Part shown: one piece after another, positions 1 to 7,668 of the stretch
Layout: each line of letters opens with the position of its first letter
How positions within the stretch are numbered: the first letter of the stretch is position 1
Virus record (IMG/VR): IMGVR_UViG_3300037107_000024
Coordinates: 1 to 23,121 of that record
DNA: 23,121 nucleotides
Reading direction: 5' to 3' (one strand)
Origin: a virus
Position numbers and translations under genes: made by a program
Notes under the pieces: generated by a model
The model's database searches: none
The model's input: the letters and a program-made list of their open reading frames with translations, nothing else
What the model was told of the DNA's origin: nothing

Positions 1-625
1 AGGTTAAGACCATGACTTGGAAAGTAGAATTTAAGTCAGTCATTCCTAAAGCTCCGGCGATGGAAATAGAATCCCCGTCAGTGAGACCATGATTAACGAC
101 TGTGACGGTTACAATCCCGCTCCCGGCGGTGGCTCCAGTAATCGTAAGAGTAGAGTCAGAAAGATCATTAATACACTTGTAATAATAAACCGTCCCGGAA
201 GTTATCGCCGAAGGAGTTAGTAGAATTAAATTAGCAAGTCTTGTGAATACAGGATCTAACATTGAAGCCTGATCGTAAGTATTCACTACTTTGCTTTTGA
301 ATTTATTGGCGTCAGTAGGGAAAGCCACCCCGAAGAGTGTTCCGTCTGTGACTTCAATGAATACGATTGATCGTGGACTTTCCAACATATTCGTTAGATT
401 ATTCACGCCAATCTTTTTGATATTCTTACCCGAAAACGTTCCAGCTATGGGAGTAATCGGTATTGCTGTTTCCCATTTCTTATGACCTAATCCATTTAAC
501 TGGGCTTGGACATACCTTTGAGCCAAATTAATGATGCGATTTAGTCTTATGACTCCGAAGTCAGGATTCCCTTTTATAGACGCATCAAGTTCTGTCTGAT
601 CCCTCAGCTGCGTTAATGATATCAT
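1..625 (-). CDS. Phage neck/tail-associated protein, partial (C-terminus off the window)
   Basis: The frame is open from an ATG at 625 to the left edge, giving 208 residues and no stop. An AGGAG ribosome site lies 6 bases upstream of the ATG. Residues about 160-205 alternate small and beta-forming residues and contain VVNHGLTDGDSISIAG, which resembles the FCCH-like beta domain that turns up in many phage tail and appendage proteins; this is pattern recognition, not a search result. The N-terminal 50 residues look helical. It is the last visible gene of the leftward structural operon, downstream of the adaptor-like gene, which fits a neck, stopper or tail component. The exact role cannot be assigned because the C-terminus is missing. 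Confidence 0.75.
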   Translation of the reverse strand, partial: MISLTQLRDQTELDASIKGNPDFGVIRLNRIINLAQRYVQAQLNGLGHKKWETAIPITPIAGTFSGKNIKKIGVNNLTNMLESPRSIVFIEVTDGTLFGVAFPTDANKFKSKVVNTYDQASMLDPVFTRLANLILLTPSAITSGTVYYYKCINDLSDSTLTITGATAGSGIVTVTVVNHGLTDGDSISIAGALGMTDLNSTFQVMVLT

Positions 626-626
626 T

Positions 627-748
627 TTAAACTCCTATTATATTTGTTAAACTTTTTTGGTATCTATTCTTCAGCATGTTCTCTGCCCTTCTTTTGCTTA
701 TTTTCTTTTATGCTCTTCTGAAAGTGGTACACCTTTTATTCTGCTCAT
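627..748 (-). pseudogene. NUMOD3-like minigene with an apparent frameshift
   Basis: An ATG at 748 lies one base after the stop of the upstream gene and opens a 16-residue frame containing PLSEEHKRK, then a TAA at 698-700. Shifting back one base at the AAAA run (about 701-704) continues with ISKRRAENMLKNRYQK and stays open to a TAA at 627-629, just before the next gene's ATG. The joined 40-residue product is basic. Its SEEHKRKIS stretch is the core of the NUMOD3 motif, a DNA-binding repeat of homing endonucleases and small phage proteins. The Lys codon AAA is preceded by A, so a backward slip is possible. One deleted base, a sequencing error or true recoding would all look the same here. Confidence 0.4.
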
Positions 749-749
749 A

Positions 750-1370
750 TTACACATACCTGATTGATTGAATAAATTCTTGATACTGAACAAGTGCTTC
801 CTGAATTCGTGCGCTCTTTTTCAAGAGTTGCGCAAAGGCAAAAACTACAATCGCATAGTGAGTATAATCCGGTAAGATAGGATTGGTGTTTGAATCTATT
901 TTTGTCGGTTTTTGCAGATATTCTAAAGTATATGCAAGCCCGCCCGAATTAGTGGGTTGTGGAATCTCTATAAGGATTTGAGAAGCCGTAATAGAATAAT
1001 AATATCCGCTTGCACCTGAATAACTGTTAGCCTTGTCAAAGGGGATAGTTCTTGAAAGCTCTCTCTTTAATAGAGGTCTGCTGTAAGGACTGCCTAAGAC
1101 AAGTGAAATATCATATAGGAAATTTTGAGGCAAAGCAATAAACGAATCTCCAGTAGTAGCAGAAACGCTTAAGTACAAAGCTCTCAATATTTCCGGTATT
1201 GGTTCAGATGGGTTGACTAAAACTCTTGCTTTATATTGAGCAAGGATAATGGAAGTATATCCCATTTGCCCATCAGTAAGAGCTGCCCATCTTTCATCAT
1301 CAGTGAAATACTGTGATGTGCTTTCATCGAGTAATGTTGCGAGCCTTTCATATAACTGCACTGCTGTCAT
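750..1370 (-). CDS. Head-tail adaptor (connector)-like protein
   Basis: The 206-residue protein starts at an ATG with GAGGT five to six bases upstream. It has a helical N-terminus (residues 1-60), a middle with ALPQNFLYD (about 100-108), then YLQKPTKID followed by LPDYTHYAIVVFAFAQLLKK and a helical tail. The last pattern (a tyrosine and KPT, a Pro-Asp turn, then a long helix) is typical of phage adaptor or head-completion proteins that sit under the portal. Its position downstream of scaffold and capsid genes agrees. The assignment rests on motif pattern and synteny. A gp6-like or tail-tubular-A-like protein are the main alternatives. Confidence 0.6.
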   Translation of the reverse strand: MTAVQLYERLATLLDESTSQYFTDDERWAALTDGQMGYTSIILAQYKARVLVNPSEPIPEILRALYLSVSATTGDSFIALPQNFLYDISLVLGSPYSRPLLKRELSRTIPFDKANSYSGASGYYYSITASQILIEIPQPTNSGGLAYTLEYLQKPTKIDSNTNPILPDYTHYAIVVFAFAQLLKKSARIQEALVQYQEFIQSIRYV

Positions 1371-1396
1371 TATTACCTCAAATTATGGGAAAGCGT

Positions 1397-1418
1397 GAGG
1401 CGCAAATACATGCGCCCC
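1397..1418 (-). other. Intercistronic hairpin, perfect only in the minus-strand RNA
   Basis: In the minus-strand transcript GGGGCGCA pairs with TGCGCCTC around a six-base loop (plus positions 1405-1410). One pair is G-U, and on the plus strand the same position is an A-C mismatch. It lies between the stop at 1429 and the ribosome site of the next gene (ATG at 1370). There is no U-tract, so it is more likely an RNA-stability or processing element than a terminator. Confidence 0.55.
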
Positions 1419-1428
1419 AGTCGTTAAT

Positions 1429-1992
1429 TTATTGAGGTATAATATACAACATTTTCATCTTACCGGCACGGTTTACAGTAGCTCCGCCCGCATTAAATAC
1501 CAATCTGTAATATGGCAATTGAACATTAGTGGTCTTCAAGTCGACTAAGTACCAAGTTGTACCTGTAGAGGTTATAATGCTTGATAAATTTGCCGAAGCT
1601 GTATATACTAAAGTCCAATTAACTCCATCACCGGAACCTTGCACGGTCAACGTAGCTGCTCCGCCTGTATAAGCGGTAGTCACATTAATACCGACCATGA
1701 AAGTGGTTGCAGAACATGTGTTTCGTGAATGGCCTTTAATCTGCCCGGGCAATTCAGTTGCGGCACGAACGCCAAAAGGTTGGGTCACTAAAGTTGAGGC
1801 TACATTTTTTAAGGTATCAGAAATAGTAGTAGTACCAAATACATATCCCTTCTGTCCAAGCGCATCATTTGCCCCTTTACCCGATTCAGTCCAGTAGGCA
1901 TTTACCCCAGAAGTCCGGAGGGTATCAGTCACGCCGAATATTTGCACACATAAAAGTGCGGATAAGATTAATAAATATTTAATTGTTTTCAT
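1429..1992 (-). CDS. Putative virion protein with an N-terminal signal peptide
   Basis: The 187-residue protein starts at an ATG with TTTGGAGC upstream. Residues 1-22 (MKTIKYLLILSALLCVQIFG) have a Lys-rich n-region and a hydrophobic core, which is a type I secretion signal. There is a Cys at 16 but no good lipobox. The rest is rich in Thr, Ser, Gly and Val and looks all-beta. It includes LTVQGSGDGVNWTLVYTAS and a C-terminal YYRLVFNAGGATVN stretch reminiscent of phage decoration or carbohydrate-binding beta sandwiches. It sits between a possible decoration gene and the adaptor-like gene, so a virion role is expected. A secretion signal on such a protein is odd. Function not known. Confidence 0.65.
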   Translation of the reverse strand: MKTIKYLLILSALLCVQIFGVTDTLRTSGVNAYWTESGKGANDALGQKGYVFGTTTISDTLKNVASTLVTQPFGVRAATELPGQIKGHSRNTCSATTFMVGINVTTAYTGGAATLTVQGSGDGVNWTLVYTASANLSSIITSTGTTWYLVDLKTTNVQLPYYRLVFNAGGATVNRAGKMKMLYIIPQ

Positions 1993-2023
1993 TAGATTGC
2001 TCCAAAAATTGAGTTATAAAAAA

Positions 2024-2488
2024 TTACTCTAATTCCTTCTTTAATGCTTCGTATTCAGCAATGTCTTCTTCAGCGGCATCCGCGCGATAAGTTCCGTCGG
2101 ATTTCAATAATTTACCTTCCAGAAATCCGAATCGTTTAGCGTCAACTTGTAACTTTTTGTTAACTTCCGGGTTGAAAGACTTCACAATTGTTGCGCCCGA
2201 AGTAGAGGTGGGTACTTTGTCAATAATGCGGAACTTCAAAGTATTGTAGAAATTATCAGTTGAATCTTCTATAAAATCTTTGTGTTTTTTAGCACGTTCA
2301 ACAAGTGCCTTGCCTTCATCTGTACTATCGTCAATTAGGCAAATCCATGAATCGGATTTCAATGCTCTTTTCAGGTCGCCGTCACTAGTTTTTATCAGAT
2401 TGATATTTTGACGATTAAATTCTAAAACGCAACCTTCAGCATCAAATACTTTAGTCGCGCCATGATCTGTTGATTCAAAAATAACCAT
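2024..2488 (-). CDS. Unknown structural-operon protein, possible head decoration
   Basis: I place the start at the ATG at 2488 (154 residues) because AAGGAG lies 7 bases upstream; a longer frame back to 2515 begins inside the upstream hairpin. The protein is soluble and mixed alpha/beta, beginning MVIFESTDHGATKVFDAEG, with an acidic C-terminus (EEDIAEYEALKKELE). No motif is recognised. The position directly after the major capsid gene is where decoration or head-stabilising proteins are often encoded, so that role is an inference from synteny only. Confidence 0.6.
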   Translation of the reverse strand: MVIFESTDHGATKVFDAEGCVLEFNRQNINLIKTSDGDLKRALKSDSWICLIDDSTDEGKALVERAKKHKDFIEDSTDNFYNTLKFRIIDKVPTSTSGATIVKSFNPEVNKKLQVDAKRFGFLEGKLLKSDGTYRADAAEEDIAEYEALKKELE

Positions 2489-2500
2489 GATTGTGCTCCT

Positions 2501-2525
2501 TAAAATTAGGGGCATAAAGCCCCTA
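2501..2525 (-). terminator. Terminator-like hairpin after the capsid gene
   Basis: The minus-strand RNA has TAGGGGC, a five-base loop and GCCCCTA, followed by ATTTTA. It starts 4 bases after the capsid stop (2530) and ends just before the ribosome site of the next gene (ATG at 2488). The stem is 7 bp, mostly G-C. The U-tract is short, so it would only partly reduce readthrough, which would favour high capsid output relative to later genes. Confidence 0.65.
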
Positions 2526-2529
2526 TTAA

Positions 2530-3702
2530 TTATTTATAAAAAATACCGTGTTTAATTTCGTTCGGGATCTCTATACCAATGTCTGCATAGATTTTGCATT
2601 TCTCTGAAGAAGCTCCCATGGCCTGAACGTCTTCCTCGATTCTGAACTTCTGTGTGCCCTTGGTATCGTTGGCCATATAACGCATTTTAATGTTTTCCCA
2701 ATCTACGGCATAACCGTAATTAGTGAATTTACCGTCCATACGAGGATTCCAGTATACGTTGACCATTCCGAAAGGAGTTAAATATCTTGAAAGATTAACT
2801 CCGTATTCCTTTGCAGGAATAGCTGTAATCTGATATTTGTCCTTTAGAATTTTATTCACAGCAGTGGTGAGATTTGCTCCGAGATAAAAATCTCTCGAAT
2901 CGCTCCCGCCGGTATCAAATACGCCTTGTAAGAAAGCATCAAGAGCGTCTTCAGTAGCAAGAGTATAACTGATTTTATTGGTCACAACTGTGCCTAAAAA
3001 TCCTTTGCCCCAAGTTACGGGAGAAGATCCGGTTGTATCTCTGCCACTAGATGTTGAGAACATTAAATTTCTTTCAAATATCTGTTTCATTTCCTCGACT
3101 CTCTTCTGTACCTGTTCGTCGTAACTTCTTCCGTTTGTAAAGTGCTTTGCGCCCTGCTCACGTGAAGTCATTTCAACAGATTCGTTAAAGATAGTAAGGT
3201 AATTAGTAACAGCAACTTCCTGTGTAGCTGTAGCAATTCGAGGGGTATTGTATTCAGGGTTTCTACTTCCAAGTTTTTTAATATAACCACCGATTGCGGC
3301 AACTGCTGTAATGTTTGTTCTATCCATTGCTGTGATTGTTACAGCACTACCGGAGGTATAGGTACTAACATATACTAATTGTTCGGATGCTTCGATCAAA
3401 AGTATATCGTCCTGCTGAAAATAAGTAGGACTGGCTAGTTTAGCGTAAAGGTTTTCAGTCGCACCACCACCGGTAATTGCTGCCGAGGTAGTTGTTTGGT
3501 AAGGATATAACTCATCTTCAAAGTAAGTAAATGCGCCTTTAGCGTCAATTACTTCTTCCGATGGACGTTCTGAAAAATAAAGTTTTTGAAATAATTGACT
3601 CTGATACGGTTTCAACAGATAAAGAAACGCATCGTTATCGGGCATTTGGTTAGTGTCTAACACTACATCAGACGCTAACACACCGGCTATGACTGTAGGC
3701 AT
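2530..3702 (-). CDS. Major capsid protein (HK97-fold, DUF5309/SU10-like)
   Basis: The 390-residue protein starts at an ATG with AGGAG 7 bases upstream. It follows the scaffold gene with a 13-base gap, the normal order. A segment at about residues 155-215 (VTNYLTIFNESVEMTS, then GRSYDEQVQKRVEEMKQIFERN) matches my memory of the conserved TNYxQIF and long spine-helix region of the SU10-type (DUF5309) capsid family. An insertion rich in Thr, Ser and Ala at residues 70-140 could be an E-loop or surface domain. No N-terminal protease-cleavage delta domain is obvious; a separate scaffold is encoded instead. The capsid role is well supported by order and length. The family name is from pattern only. 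Confidence 0.85.
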   Translation of the reverse strand: MPTVIAGVLASDVVLDTNQMPDNDAFLYLLKPYQSQLFQKLYFSERPSEEVIDAKGAFTYFEDELYPYQTTTSAAITGGGATENLYAKLASPTYFQQDDILLIEASEQLVYVSTYTSGSAVTITAMDRTNITAVAAIGGYIKKLGSRNPEYNTPRIATATQEVAVTNYLTIFNESVEMTSREQGAKHFTNGRSYDEQVQKRVEEMKQIFERNLMFSTSSGRDTTGSSPVTWGKGFLGTVVTNKISYTLATEDALDAFLQGVFDTGGSDSRDFYLGANLTTAVNKILKDKYQITAIPAKEYGVNLSRYLTPFGMVNVYWNPRMDGKFTNYGYAVDWENIKMRYMANDTKGTQKFRIEEDVQAMGASSEKCKIYADIGIEIPNEIKHGIFYK

Positions 3703-3715
3703 AATAAACTCCTAT

Positions 3716-4684
3716 TTATCCAACTTTGAGCCTTTGGGAAGCTTGCAACTTGTCGGCTAATCTTCTACCTATACTTTCAGGTTTTTCATCACCTTCTTTA
3801 CGGGTAGTAACATTAGTTTTCAAGACAGTTCTAGAGCTTATCTTCTCAAGGTTCTCTTTGGTTTTCTTTTGAATTTTTTTGATTACATCACTATCTTTCT
3901 GGTTCTTGAGAGAATCATAGGATTGTGATTTTAACCAAGTCAGAACATCGGCAACAAACTTTCGAGGCTTACCGTCATAAATACTTATTTTCTGGTCACC
4001 AACTTTGATATACAAATCTTCCTCCGGATTGTTCTCAAAGAAAGCATTTAGTACATCATCTGCTTTCATGTCCTTTGGTAGGTTGGTTTGAATTGACTCA
4101 TTAATCTGATTCCAGGTATTTTGTGCGGCAATCTCTTCTGCTTGTTTTAATTTGGGGTTATCATCGAAAGACTTAACGATGCCTTTAGTTTTTTCTTCAA
4201 AAACTTTCAGCATCTTTTGCTCTTTGATCTCGTCTCTCTTTTCAAGCCATTCGGCAAATTCTTCCGGTTTCTCAAGAGGATCTGGCATCTTTCCTAACTG
4301 GTTTTTGGTTTCCAGGTTTGCGGCTGTTTCTGCTTCTTTGACTTGTTTTGTTGATAATTGACCTTCGATATTTGATAGCTTGGTTTCTAACTGAATCAGC
4401 TTCTTATTATTCTCATTCGCCCATGAATAAGTTTCCTTTATCGATTTTCCTGCTTCTTTGAGAGGTTTCCCGATAAGACTTTTGGACAAATGTAATGCTT
4501 CAGCCAATTCTTCGGTTACTAAAGAATCTTCATATTTAGAATCATCGGTTTTGTCTATGACTCCCGAATCATCGATTTGAATTTCTTCATCAGCACTTTC
4601 AACTTTGGCCTCGGCCGGTTGTAGGTTGCTAATTAATCTTTGTGCGATAGTTTGAGGTTTTTCCTCGTTATCGTTTTCTGGCAT
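3716..4684 (-). CDS. Capsid scaffolding protein
   Basis: I start it at the ATG at 4684 (322 residues) because AAGGA lies 8 bases upstream; the longer frame to 4720 runs into the terminator hairpin. The protein is highly charged, rich in Glu and Lys, without Cys and predicted helical or coiled-coil throughout, with an acidic N-terminus (PENDNEEKPQ) and a basic C-terminus (IGRRLADKLQASQRLKVG). Scaffolds of this type bind capsid through a basic C-terminal helix-turn-helix. QTIAQRLISNLQ near residue 12 and SIGRRLADKLQ near the end resemble each other. It lies directly upstream of the capsid gene. The role is inferred from composition and position. Confidence 0.8.
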   Translation of the reverse strand: MPENDNEEKPQTIAQRLISNLQPAEAKVESADEEIQIDDSGVIDKTDDSKYEDSLVTEELAEALHLSKSLIGKPLKEAGKSIKETYSWANENNKKLIQLETKLSNIEGQLSTKQVKEAETAANLETKNQLGKMPDPLEKPEEFAEWLEKRDEIKEQKMLKVFEEKTKGIVKSFDDNPKLKQAEEIAAQNTWNQINESIQTNLPKDMKADDVLNAFFENNPEEDLYIKVGDQKISIYDGKPRKFVADVLTWLKSQSYDSLKNQKDSDVIKKIQKKTKENLEKISSRTVLKTNVTTRKEGDEKPESIGRRLADKLQASQRLKVG

Positions 4685-4702
4685 TGCGTTATTCCTTATA
4701 AT

Positions 4703-4748
4703 AAAAAAGAGACCCATCAAAACATTTCTGTTCTAATAGGTCTCTTTT
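4703..4748 (-). terminator. Intrinsic terminator between the tRNA and the scaffold gene
   Basis: The minus-strand RNA forms a 17-20 bp hairpin with a GAAA loop (plus positions 4725-4728) and then six U residues. The outer stem is AAAAGAGACC with GGTCTCTTTT. Every inner position pairs in the minus strand using three G-U pairs; the plus strand has C-A mismatches at the same three places. It ends 6 bases before the scaffold ribosome site. It would end the transcript carrying portal and tRNA, or act as a readthrough control or processing site for the capsid genes. Confidence 0.8.
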
Positions 4749-4802
4749 AAGATTTTGGGATTTAGACTTTGTGTCGTTCCCGAAACTTCGATAAACTATT
4801 TG

Positions 4803-4875
4803 TAGCGGGTTTAGGAGTCGAACCTAAATCGTACGGTTATGAGCCGCATCAGTTTCCATTTACTTGCAACCCGCA
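4803..4875 (-). tRNA. tRNA with CAT anticodon (Met; Ile-2 possible), initiator-like traits
   Basis: The 73-base gene folds as acceptor TGCGGGT/ACCCGCT, anticodon stem TGCGG/CCGTA with loop CTCATAA, T-stem TTAGG/CCTAA with loop TTCGACT, and a four-base variable loop. U8, GG in the D-loop, U33, A37 and T-loop C56 and A58 are present. CCA is not encoded. Positions 1 and 72 are T and T, unpaired. Pair 11-24 is A-T, as in bacterial initiator tRNAs, but the anticodon stem has only two of the three G-C pairs typical of initiators. The D-stem is weak (only two good pairs) and position 14 is T rather than A. It is co-directional with the portal operon. Confidence 0.85.
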
Positions 4876-4910
4876 GTAATAACTTACATAATTATTTTTT
4901 CAATTCAAAA

Positions 4911-5078
4911 TTAGTTAAGGCACAAACTCCGCTTGTTAGTCATCCTAAGTGTGAAAACTTTTACCTTACCCTCCCTCAACAATTTAACAACTATCGGACT
5001 TTGAGGATTAAAACTTTCTTCATCAACCGGAAGAACTATTTCTTTTTTGTTGGCAATCTTTAGAGAAATTTCAATCAT
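4911..5078 (-). CDS. Small protein coupled to the portal gene (55 aa)
   Basis: An ATG at 5078 overlaps the portal stop as ATGA, so translation is probably coupled. The 55-residue product starts MIEISLKIANKKEIVLPVDE and ends RMTNKRSLCLN. It looks like a small beta-rich basic fold (alternating Ile/Val, Lys-Glu). There is no recognised family. It lies just upstream of the tRNA. Confidence comes from the four-base overlap and sensible amino-acid composition. Confidence 0.6.
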   Translation of the reverse strand: MIEISLKIANKKEIVLPVDEESFNPQSPIVVKLLREGKVKVFTLRMTNKRSLCLN

Positions 5079-7027
5079 TTGGGTTGCTCTTGGTTTATTG
5101 GTTCTGGTTTATTTTGAGTTAAGATTTTAGCTTTCTCTAAATTGTTCTGAATCTGCTGTTGCTGTTGTGCTGCCTCTGCCTGCGCTTTTTCAGCTTGCGC
5201 TATTTCATCCTCGATCTTAGACCTATCCTCATAACTGAATTGTTCTAATGATTCGATTTTCTTCTTCCTCCATGTTGGAGAGAGTAATAGTTTTTGATCA
5301 CTTTGTTCCATAGCTGTCATTGTTGCAAAACGCTGTTCTTTTTTATTCTCGCTCAATGATTCTTCAATAACTTCAAGTTCATAATCGGCATTCTCTAAGT
5401 AATTTTTATTATCCTTATTTAAAGAGACATAACCGGAATTCGGATTTTGTACTGATTGCGCGTACATGCTCTGCTGCTGTAACATTCCCAACATCTCTTT
5501 AGAGAGCGCACCGCCTTCAATTCTCATTATATAAGGCGCATTGTCGTAATGCTTCATAAACCAAAGTAGCTTATTCCCTAGGTCCGTTAAAAATCTGTTG
5601 CGATTGTCAATAAAAGCATTGGTCAACATTTGACCTTGACCTATCAGACTATTAATTGCTTTGCCTGATTGATTAGCGGAATTTGCAGTACCGCTGAATG
5701 TTTTACCTCCGCCTATCTCGTCGATTAAGGAAATCATGGTTTCCATTATCTGAATCCATTGCGGGTTAGCACCTTGAGATTTGATAGACCGGATGGCATC
5801 CCTCTGCATGGTAGGAATGAAACCCTTTTCATCAAGTTGAGCCATTGCCTGTTCAATGCTTAAACCAGTGCCTTGCAAAGCAGGCAAGAAGATTTCCCAT
5901 TTATTTTTAAGATCAATTCCAAACGCGTAATCTATTTGCGCTAACATCCTGTTAGCTAATTGCTGCATGCTCATTAATATGTCGGACATTGTCCAGATTT
6001 TATTTTTGTATTGAAACGCTTGATAGATGCTGTAGGGAAATACTTCTAAGTCTGTTTCTTCATACTCTAGCATTTCAGTGTATGTAAATTTGTAGTAGTC
6101 AAGCATAAGTTTTGGAGTCTCGACTATATCAGCTGGGGGTAAATCTTGCCTAGAGGTCAAGTAGGGCAGTTGAAGCATTCTTAAAGTTTTTTCCGCATCA
6201 GCTTTTTTACGCTCACATGAAACTATCTGTCCATTGAAAAGAACTGTATAGTAAGTTCGATTAACTTTCATGTAGTGATGAAACACGGTTAATAAATCAA
6301 GATCAGAAACACCGTCTTTGTTGTAATTAACATAGTAATTGGTTTTTTTACGTCCCCAATTTATGGCCGGATCGCCGATTGAAAGACCCTTAATAAGTTT
6401 CAATTTATCAGGATATTGCTTAATCAAATCAACTCTGTAAACATATTCTTTTTCACACATCCACTGAGCATCATTGTGCTCATACTCTATAGAGTTAACA
6501 TCCCATATTAAATTACGGTAATCAACATCCTTCAATCTTATTTGAGGATCTCCCCATTTATTTACGTCTGCAAATATCTTTTGAGCACCGTATATAACTG
6601 CTACACCGGAAGCGAAGGTATCAGAGATTAAATAGTCATGCCTATTCTGCGTAGCAATCATTCTCATGCGCAAAGTGGCGAGTTCTGCTTTGATTTCCTT
6701 TTCAAAGAGCTGTTGTTTTTGCTGTGGGTCTTCGGAAATATCGTCAGGTTCAACTTTCGACTTGCATTTCCAACTCACACGATTTGTTCGTTCTGTGGAA
6801 ATGATTGAGTTAAGTTTTGAAGCTATTGAAGATATTGAGAAGGGGATTCTGTCTTCAAGTGCGTATTCGTTTTTCTGTTTATCGTTAAACGGATCTGCCG
6901 AATAATACATTTCATTTTCAGACCCTCTTTTATGTAGCTTGTTAAAGTAATCAATACTTGCATCGTGAATTTGTACGAGTGTATTCACGTCAATTTTATG
7001 ATCTGCATTGCCTTTAATTTTAGCCAT
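5075..7027 (-). CDS. Portal protein
   Basis: At 650 residues it has the length of P22-like or podovirus portals. The N-terminus is helical with ALEDRIPFSISSIASKLNSI followed by a TER(T)NR(V) segment (about 78-85) that recurs in this portal type. The middle has YRNLIWDVNSIEYEHNDAQW (beta wing). The region from 340 to 480 has PFSIYQAF-like and GGGKTFSGTANSANQSG segments typical of the stem and crown. The C-terminus is helical and Gln-rich (AEAAQQQQQIQNNLEKAK), as in portal barrels. Its order, after terminase and before scaffold and capsid, is the standard one. The start is supported by AGGAAACAA upstream. It overlaps the 55-residue gene by four bases. Confidence 0.8.
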   Translation of the reverse strand: MAKIKGNADHKIDVNTLVQIHDASIDYFNKLHKRGSENEMYYSADPFNDKQKNEYALEDRIPFSISSIASKLNSIISTERTNRVSWKCKSKVEPDDISEDPQQKQQLFEKEIKAELATLRMRMIATQNRHDYLISDTFASGVAVIYGAQKIFADVNKWGDPQIRLKDVDYRNLIWDVNSIEYEHNDAQWMCEKEYVYRVDLIKQYPDKLKLIKGLSIGDPAINWGRKKTNYYVNYNKDGVSDLDLLTVFHHYMKVNRTYYTVLFNGQIVSCERKKADAEKTLRMLQLPYLTSRQDLPPADIVETPKLMLDYYKFTYTEMLEYEETDLEVFPYSIYQAFQYKNKIWTMSDILMSMQQLANRMLAQIDYAFGIDLKNKWEIFLPALQGTGLSIEQAMAQLDEKGFIPTMQRDAIRSIKSQGANPQWIQIMETMISLIDEIGGGKTFSGTANSANQSGKAINSLIGQGQMLTNAFIDNRNRFLTDLGNKLLWFMKHYDNAPYIMRIEGGALSKEMLGMLQQQSMYAQSVQNPNSGYVSLNKDNKNYLENADYELEVIEESLSENKKEQRFATMTAMEQSDQKLLLSPTWRKKKIESLEQFSYEDRSKIEDEIAQAEKAQAEAAQQQQQIQNNLEKAKILTQNKPEPINQEQPK

Positions 7028-7039
7028 TTTGTTTCCTAA

Positions 7040-7435
7040 TTAGAAAATATTATCTAATTTATTTTTGATTAACTCTAAGTTACCGGATAAGGTCCCAATA
7101 TCAACTAATCGTCTATGATAATCAGTATACATACAATCAAGTTCTTTTATCATATCAGAAACTTTGTCAATCGCAATGCTCGAATATTTTTTCACTTCTT
7201 CGGAATTTCGTTTTTTCATTTGTAATTGTTTTTTGAGATATGCTATTGCTTTTTTTATCTTTTTGCTATTAGGAACACTTTTGGAATGGTCAAGAACGCT
7301 ATATAGTGACTTAATATTTTCTAAAAAATCATTGTTCCTTTTTAATTCAAGCTCAAAACTTGCTATAAATGGGATAAGTTTATCGACTTCGTTCCTTATC
7401 TGATTAATTAAGTGGAAATACTTTTCAACATTCAT
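7040..7435 (-). CDS. Unknown all-helical protein (131 aa)
   Basis: The ATG at 7435 has GGGAGC 9 bases upstream. The 131-residue sequence is rich in Lys, Glu, Leu and Ile with heptad-like spacing throughout and no Pro-rich breaks, so a helical bundle or coiled coil is likely. KKIKKAIAYLKKQLQMKKR in the middle is strongly basic. It has no recognised motif. It lies between the terminase and portal genes in a run of closely packed small genes; a packaging-associated role cannot be told from an accessory one. Confidence 0.6.
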   Translation of the reverse strand: MNVEKYFHLINQIRNEVDKLIPFIASFELELKRNNDFLENIKSLYSVLDHSKSVPNSKKIKKAIAYLKKQLQMKKRNSEEVKKYSSIAIDKVSDMIKELDCMYTDYHRRLVDIGTLSGNLELIKNKLDNIF

Positions 7436-7452
7436 TTTTATTGCTCCCGTTT

Positions 7453-7668
7453 TTAATTCTTATTCACTCTTTTTGCCGCCAGTTTTTCCTGTTCCAGCTT
7501 CATACCGAATTTTATCAGACAGTCGCATGGGACGTAATACTCAAGTTTTGTATCCCAATAAAGAAAACCTCTGTCTAGGCATTTATCGTGATATTTTCCG
7601 CCTCGTAATCTTACGAGTTCTTCAAAATCTTTATACTGTTCTTCTTTCGATTTGTTAATTTTTTCCAT
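7453..7668 (-). CDS. Small Cys-containing protein, possible zinc site (71 aa)
   Basis: The 71-residue protein has His27, Cys30, Cys48 and Cys50 arranged as HDKCLDRGF, a short loop, then VPCDC. This resembles the small treble-clef or DnaJ-like zinc fingers common in phage proteins, although one usual Cys is replaced by His. The ends are charged and helical. Its start lies 14 bases inside the upstream gene and has AAGAG upstream, so translation is likely coupled. Function unknown. Confidence 0.55.
   Translation of the reverse strand: MEKINKSKEEQYKDFEELVRLRGGKYHDKCLDRGFLYWDTKLEYYVPCDCLIKFGMKLEQEKLAAKRVNKN

Noticed and set aside
4879-4910. Promoter for the tRNA/scaffold unit (TTTTG, 19 bases, TAAGTTAT)
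   Set aside because: Two mismatches in the -7 box, and the predicted start would fall inside the tRNA 5' end. Transcription from upstream is more likely.
4839-5063. Plus-strand ORF of 74 residues
   Set aside because: It runs antisense to the tRNA and the 55-residue coupled gene and has no ribosome site.
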